Assembly: GCA_964429355.1 (NCBI GenBank) | Contig: CAYSCH010000008.1 | Span: 1-55,740, forward strand | Length of the DNA stretch: 55,740 nt | Origin: JAAYAY01 sp964429355 | Lineage (GTDB): Bacteria; Planctomycetota; Planctomycetia; Pirellulales; Thermoguttaceae | Reading direction: 5' to 3' | Shown: in pieces, positions 51,874 to 55,740 of the stretch | How positions within the stretch are numbered: position 1 is the first letter of the stretch | Layout: every line of letters starts with the position of its first letter | Made by a program: the position numbers and the translations under genes | The notes under the pieces: generated by a model | Told to the model about the DNA's origin: nothing | What the model saw: only the letters and a program-made list of their open reading frames with translations | Database searches by the model: none

Positions 51874-53289
51874 ATGCGTTGTCCCATACGTCTCCAATTG
51901 ATGCTCGCGACGCTTCTGGTTGCCACCACGGCGATCGTGCTGGCCTGCGCGGCGAGCGTTTACCTGGCCCTGTCGATTGCCGCCCGGAGCAAGGCCGAGG
52001 AGTTGAGCCGGATCGAAGGGCCGTTGGCGCAGGCAAACTATCCGCTGACGGAAAGCGTGTTGCGTCAGATGCGGGGGCTTTCGGGCGCAGAATTCGTGTT
52101 GCTCGATGCGGACCGGCGCGTCCATGTGGCGACGATCGAATTGAACGAAACGGACCGCAATGTTCTGAAGACCGAGCCGCCCCGGCGGCACTTCAATACC
52201 CTTGCGGAAGCCGCGGAGATACGACTCGGCGGACGTGAATACTTCGCTCACCTGGTACCCGCGGTTGGCGAGGCATCCAGTTCCGCGGGACAGCAGGTGG
52301 TCGTACTCTACGGCAAGGACCAATGGTGGTCCGTTGCCTGGCGGGTTGCCCTGCCGATTGTGGGAGCGGGCCTGGTGGCCATACTGCTGGCGGTCGGCCT
52401 GACGACCTTGATTGCCGGCTGGCTCGTACGTCCGATCGAAGCCTTGCGTGAGCAGTCGGAACGGATCGCCGCCGGGCAGTTCGAGCCGGTCGCTTTCTCA
52501 CCGCGAAACGACGAGCTGGCCGACCTGGCGATCTCCATCAATCGCATGACAGAGCGGCTCAGGCAATATGAAGACGAGGTCCGCCAGAACGAGCAGCTCC
52601 GCACCCTGGATCGGCTCGGGGCGGGCATGGCCCACACGCTGCGAAACGCCGCCACCGGGGCCCGCCTGGCCATCGAACTGTTTCAGCGCAAGACACCGGA
52701 TGCGGCTGCGTCGGAATCGCTCGGTACGGCCCTGCGCCAGCTCGAATTGATGGAGGCGTTCATCCAGAAGTTCCTGCAACTGGGACGCCGGACGTCGCAG
52801 ACGTTTGTCACGCTCGACCTGGTCGAAGTGGTCGGCGGTGCGCTGCAACTGGTTCGCCCGGCTTTCGACCATGCCCACGTGCGGCTGGAGACTCGCTCGT
52901 CGCCGGAGCCGATCCTGCTGGAAGGCAACCCGGGAGCCTTGCGGGAACTTGTGCTCAACCTGCTCCTCAATGCCCTGGAGGCGACGGGTGGGACTCGCGG
53001 CTCAGACACGCGGGTAGTTCTCGAAACGGCGGTCTGCCAGGGCGGCATGGCCGAGATTCGCGTCAGCGATTCGGGCCCCGGTCCCGCTGCCGAGACCAGC
53101 CGGCGGCTGTTCGAGCCCTTTGTTTCCGAGAAACCGGAAGGAACGGGGCTCGGGCTGTACCTCTCGCGGCAGATCGCCGAAGCCCATGGCGGGTCGATCC
53201 GCTGGTTCCGCGAGGATAACCTGACGAAGTTTGTCGTTTCCCTTCCTCACCAATCCTTGAACCATCCCACGACGGAACCTCGATCATGA
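51874..53289 (+). CDS. Membrane sensor histidine kinase
   Basis: A 471-aa kinase. A transmembrane helix at about 10-32 (LMLATLLVATTAIVLACAASVYLAL) and another near 165-190 flank a periplasmic sensor of about 130 residues. A HAMP domain follows (VRPIEALREQSERIAAGQFEPV). The H-box AHTLRNAATGARLAIEL holds the phosphoacceptor His, and the ATP-binding domain has LRELVLNLLLNALEAT (N), SDSGPGP (G1) and GTGLGLYLSRQIAEAHGG (G2). Its last four bases overlap the regulator start as ATGA. It phosphorylates the partner regulator in response to an envelope signal. Confidence 0.9.
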   Translation: MRCPIRLQLMLATLLVATTAIVLACAASVYLALSIAARSKAEELSRIEGPLAQANYPLTESVLRQMRGLSGAEFVLLDADRRVHVATIELNETDRNVLKTEPPRRHFNTLAEAAEIRLGGREYFAHLVPAVGEASSSAGQQVVVLYGKDQWWSVAWRVALPIVGAGLVAILLAVGLTTLIAGWLVRPIEALREQSERIAAGQFEPVAFSPRNDELADLAISINRMTERLRQYEDEVRQNEQLRTLDRLGAGMAHTLRNAATGARLAIELFQRKTPDAAASESLGTALRQLELMEAFIQKFLQLGRRTSQTFVTLDLVEVVGGALQLVRPAFDHAHVRLETRSSPEPILLEGNPGALRELVLNLLLNALEATGGTRGSDTRVVLETAVCQGGMAEIRVSDSGPGPAAETSRRLFEPFVSEKPEGTGLGLYLSRQIAEAHGGSIRWFREDNLTKFVVSLPHQSLNHPTTEPRS

Positions 53290-54689
53290 CGCTCGTGTTG
53301 ATTGTCGACGACGAGCCCAGCATTTGCTGGGGGTTGGCGGAGCTGGTGCGCGAGATGGGGCATGAAGCCCGAACGGCCTCGTCGGCCGAAGAGGGCCTGG
53401 AACTCGCCCGTCAGTCGCACCCGGATGCGATGGTATTGGATGTTCGCCTCCCCGGAATGGACGGCCTGGAGGCGATGGGCCATTTTCGCAAGGTTCTGGG
53501 CCCGGTGCCAATCATCGTGGTGACGGCCTACGGGGCCCTGTCGACGGCGGTAACGGCCGTGCGAAACGGCGCCTTCGACTACATCACCAAGCCCTTCGAT
53601 CTGCGGACTGCGGAGCACACGATTGCCAGGGCGCTGGCAAGTTGCCGGACACCGGCGGAACGTCCGCCGGCGGGGGAACCGGTCGAGCACGGCGAGCTCG
53701 TGGGAACTTCGCCGGCCATGCAGGAGGTTTTCAAACGCATCGCCCTGGTTGCGGCGGCCGAGACGTGCGTTCATATTCGCGGCGAGAGCGGCACGGGCAA
53801 GGAACTGGCCGCCCGTGCAATCCACCGGCACAGCCGCCGTGCGGAAGGGCCGTTTGTGGCGGTGAACATCGCGTCGCTGAGCCCTTCGCTGGCCGAGAGC
53901 GAATTGTTCGGCCACATTCGAGGCGCATTCACCGGGGCCGAAGAGAACCGCACAGGCCTGCTCGCCCAGGCCGACGGCGGGATCATCTTTCTCGACGAAG
54001 TGGCCGACATCCCCATGCCGCTCCAGGTCAAACTGCTCCGCGCGCTGGAGCAGCGGGAGGTCCAGCCGGTGGGCTGCAATACGCCGATGCACTCCGATTT
54101 CCGGGTGATTTCGGCCACCCATCAGAATCTGCCGGAACTGGTGGCCCGGGGCGAGTTCCGCCACGACCTGTACTTCCGCCTGGTGGCCTTCGAGATCGAG
54201 ATGCCGCCGCTGCGCGACCGGCGGGAGGACATCCGCACATTGGCCGAGCACTTCCTCACGCTGCTGGCTGCCATGTCGGGCACTTCCCCCCCGTGCCTTT
54301 CGCAAGAGGCACTCGGCGAACTGGAGCGAATGCCCTGGTACGGCAACGTTCGCGAGCTGCGCAATTCGATCGAACACGCCATGGTGCTGGCCCGGAGCGG
54401 CGCGATCATGCCCGAGCACCTCCCGCCCCCCGCTCCGGCCTCGATGACCGCCGCCGCCATCCAGAGCGACGCGCTGCCGGCCCTCATCCGCCAGTGGACC
54501 GAGAACCAGCTCGACGCGGAGGAACTCGACGACCTTTACGACCGCCTGCTCCGCCTGGTCGAACCACCCATGCTCAAGGCGGCCATGGCCCGCTTCCATG
54601 GCCAGTGCGCCACCGCCGCCCGCCGCCTCGGCCTTCACCGCACCACGCTCCGCAAGAAGTTGGAGCAGTATGGGATCGAGGAGCCGTGA
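53286..54689 (+). CDS. NtrC-family response regulator (REC-AAA+-HTH)
   Basis: A 467-aa regulator. The receiver domain has DD at 8-9, the phospho-acceptor Asp52 in VLDVRLPG, Thr in VVTAYGA and Lys in YITKPFD. The AAA+ part has GESGTGKE, an intact GAFTGA loop, GGIIFLDEVAD and FRHDLYFRL. The C-terminal HTH is QCATAARRLGLHRTTLRKKLEQYGI. It should activate sigma-54 promoters when phosphorylated by the kinase encoded just upstream. The nearest candidate target is the divergent DUF1559 gene with its -24/-12 pair. Both genes share a transcript. Confidence 0.92.
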   Translation: MTLVLIVDDEPSICWGLAELVREMGHEARTASSAEEGLELARQSHPDAMVLDVRLPGMDGLEAMGHFRKVLGPVPIIVVTAYGALSTAVTAVRNGAFDYITKPFDLRTAEHTIARALASCRTPAERPPAGEPVEHGELVGTSPAMQEVFKRIALVAAAETCVHIRGESGTGKELAARAIHRHSRRAEGPFVAVNIASLSPSLAESELFGHIRGAFTGAEENRTGLLAQADGGIIFLDEVADIPMPLQVKLLRALEQREVQPVGCNTPMHSDFRVISATHQNLPELVARGEFRHDLYFRLVAFEIEMPPLRDRREDIRTLAEHFLTLLAAMSGTSPPCLSQEALGELERMPWYGNVRELRNSIEHAMVLARSGAIMPEHLPPPAPASMTAAAIQSDALPALIRQWTENQLDAEELDDLYDRLLRLVEPPMLKAAMARFHGQCATAARRLGLHRTTLRKKLEQYGIEEP

Positions 54690-54696
54690 GGTCGGG

Positions 54697-55449
54697 CTAC
54701 TCCGATTTCAGCTTGTCTCTGAATACCTGCTTGAACTTCTCCAGCTTGGGCACGATCACCGCACGGCAGTAACCCTGGTTGGGATTGTCGCGAAAGTAGT
54801 TCTGGTGGTAGTCCTCGGCCTTGTAGAAGGCCTTGTAGGGAGTGATCTCCGTGACGATCGGGCGGGGAAAGGCGCCCGACTCGTTGAGCTTTTTCTTGTA
54901 CTCCTCCGCCAGGGCTTTTTGCTTCTCGTTGTGGTAGAAGATGGCCGAACGGTACTGGGTACCCACGTCGGCCCCCTGGCGGTTGAGGGTCGTCGGGTCG
55001 TGGGTCTTCCAGAACACCTCGAGGAGTTCCTCGAAGGAGATCACGTCGGGCCGGTAGGTGATCTGGCAGACCTCGGCGTGGCCGGTGGTACCGGTGCACA
55101 CATCCTGGTAGGTCGGATTCTCGACCGTGCCGCCGGAGAAACCCGACTGGACCGACTCCACTCCCTTGAGCTGCTGGAAGACGGCCTCCACGCACCAGTA
55201 GCAGCCCGCTCCGAAAGTCACGGTCTCCGTCGCTGGGGCGTCTGCGGGACTTGCCGAAGCGGTTTTCGGTTGCGGTTTGGCTGTCTGACTGTTGACCTGA
55301 TTCACGGGCGAGTTCTCCACTTTGGGCTGGCTGCTGGATTGACTGCACGCGACGGTGGTCGCCAGTGCGAGACACAGGAGTCCTGTACTACTAACCTCAA
55401 AGATCGTGAAGTTTTTCACAAAGACTCGCGACCATCGGGAGCAGACCAT
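54697..55449 (-). CDS. msrA: Lipoprotein peptide methionine sulfoxide reductase A
   Basis: A 250-aa protein. An N-terminal hydrophobic stretch (TGLLCLALATTVAC) ends in a lipobox Cys, followed by a Ser/Pro/Gln linker of about 50 residues. The catalytic domain begins VTFGAGCYWCVEAVF, with the active-site Cys in GCYW; GFSGGTVENPTYQDVCTGTTGHAE, GTQYRSAIFYHN and EDYHQNYF are MsrA signatures. It reduces Met-(S)-sulfoxide in proteins, here at the envelope. Start at 55449 is uncertain; a GTG further in would shorten the N-terminus. It converges with the NtrC-type regulator gene, ending 7 bp from it. Confidence 0.9.
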   Translation of the reverse strand: MVCSRWSRVFVKNFTIFEVSSTGLLCLALATTVACSQSSSQPKVENSPVNQVNSQTAKPQPKTASASPADAPATETVTFGAGCYWCVEAVFQQLKGVESVQSGFSGGTVENPTYQDVCTGTTGHAEVCQITYRPDVISFEELLEVFWKTHDPTTLNRQGADVGTQYRSAIFYHNEKQKALAEEYKKKLNESGAFPRPIVTEITPYKAFYKAEDYHQNYFRDNPNQGYCRAVIVPKLEKFKQVFRDKLKSE

Positions 55450-55526
55450 CTCAGTTCGAGCGGTAGCTCGTATTGGTTGGCGGCCCTGCCGCCCTGTGCA
55501 ACCAAACTTGATGTCACACATTTCTT

Positions 55527-55544
55527 CCATCATTCCAGTATTCC
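55527..55544 (+). repeat. 18-bp sequence shared with 8171-8188
   Basis: CCATCATTCCAGTATTCC, identical to the copy at 8171. It lies upstream of msrA. Confidence 0.5.
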
Positions 55545-55681
55545 ATCATGACTGTTCCAATCGGGGAGGCGTACGCCGGCCGCTCCTATTACCATTATCG
55601 CAGTCGGAACATCGTTGACCAGAAGCGATGAGATCCCTTGTCTTGACTGAGCCGCACCATCGGGCGAAGATAATGCCAACC

Positions 55682-55740
55682 TTTAAGAGCCGCTAACAAA
55701 ACCACCGGCTGTGCACATCCATGCCCGTGGGAAACTCTTA
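55682..55740 (-). repeat. Dispersed repeat, copy C (window edge)
   Basis: Read on the minus strand: CCCACGGGCATGGATGTGCAC, then CCGGTGGTTTTGTTAGCGG and CTCTTA. This is the best match to copy A over its full length. TAAGAG at the 5' end and CTCTTA at the 3' end are 6-bp terminal inverted repeats. The rest of the intergenic DNA from 55450 shows no gene. Confidence 0.65.

Noticed and set aside
53247..54638. Minus-strand open frame opposite the NtrC-type gene
   Set aside because: The plus frame has all REC and AAA+ motifs; this frame is its shadow.
55200..55215. GCYWCVE in MsrA as an altered active site
   Set aside because: GCFWC-type motifs occur in many MsrA proteins; the catalytic Cys is in place.

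Overview
The window reads as a piece of a planctomycete chromosome, probably a Pirellulales-type metagenome or draft scaffold. Supporting signs are high GC, long secreted enzymes on both strands, two DUF1559 pseudopilin-like proteins with the H-X9-DG tail motif, Ser/Thr kinases carrying WD40 or FHA domains, PQQ-type propellers, a sulfatase, ceramidase-like hydrolases and a URO-D family protein. Ten Ns at 23063-23072 mark a scaffold join.

Layout. 1-2.9 kb: tail of rpiB, a small conserved protein, a GT2 glycosyltransferase and a URO-D protein. 2.9-6 kb: two secreted SGNH-type proteins. 6.2-8.1 kb: a cobalamin riboswitch followed by a DUF1559 protein and a CxxC lipoprotein; an 11-bp hairpin covers the DUF1559 ribosome-binding site. 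8.2-9.9 kb: secreted flavodoxin-like protein and sugar isomerase-like TIM barrel. 9.9-12.8 kb: a TOTE-type primase-helicase-nuclease split by one in-frame amber codon just before its catalytic DxD. 13.2-20.5 kb: two ceramidase-like proteins around a PQQ-propeller/methyltransferase fusion and a VOC protein. 20.5-22.9 kb: a translationally coupled three-gene cassette (TIGR04255-like, HTH, unknown). 23.2-30 kb: a nitrogen-control region with a GAF-AAA+-HTH sigma-54 activator behind its own sigma-54 promoter, P-II behind another, an Amt transporter, a degenerate second activator and an SSS symporter. 30.2-38 kb: an FHA kinase and a giant WD40 kinase. 38.2-50.5 kb: a run of secreted carbohydrate-active proteins. 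50.6-54.7 kb: a DUF1559 gene divergent from a histidine kinase/NtrC-type regulator pair, with a sigma-54 promoter and paired 17-bp palindromes between them. 54.7 kb to the end: a lipoprotein MsrA.

How the parts fit. The activator, P-II and Amt form a nitrogen-sensing set, and the sequence places sigma-54 at the activator and at P-II. The kinase/regulator pair probably drives the divergent DUF1559 gene through sigma-54. So the two DUF1559 proteins look wired to two different signals, cobalamin and an envelope two-component system. A dispersed element of about 57 bp (CCCACGGGC ... GCGGCTCT) occurs near several nitrogen genes and at the window end, and an AGGACAGG/CCTGTCCT palindrome family lies beside the degenerate activator and inside the 5' end of the sulfatase gene.

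The best candidates for something undescribed are the cobalamin-controlled DUF1559/lipoprotein pair with its hairpin, the degenerate activator paralog, the sigma-54/palindrome arrangement at 51.7-51.9 kb, the dispersed repeat, and the three-gene cassette. No rRNA, tRNA, CRISPR array or intact insertion sequence was recognised.
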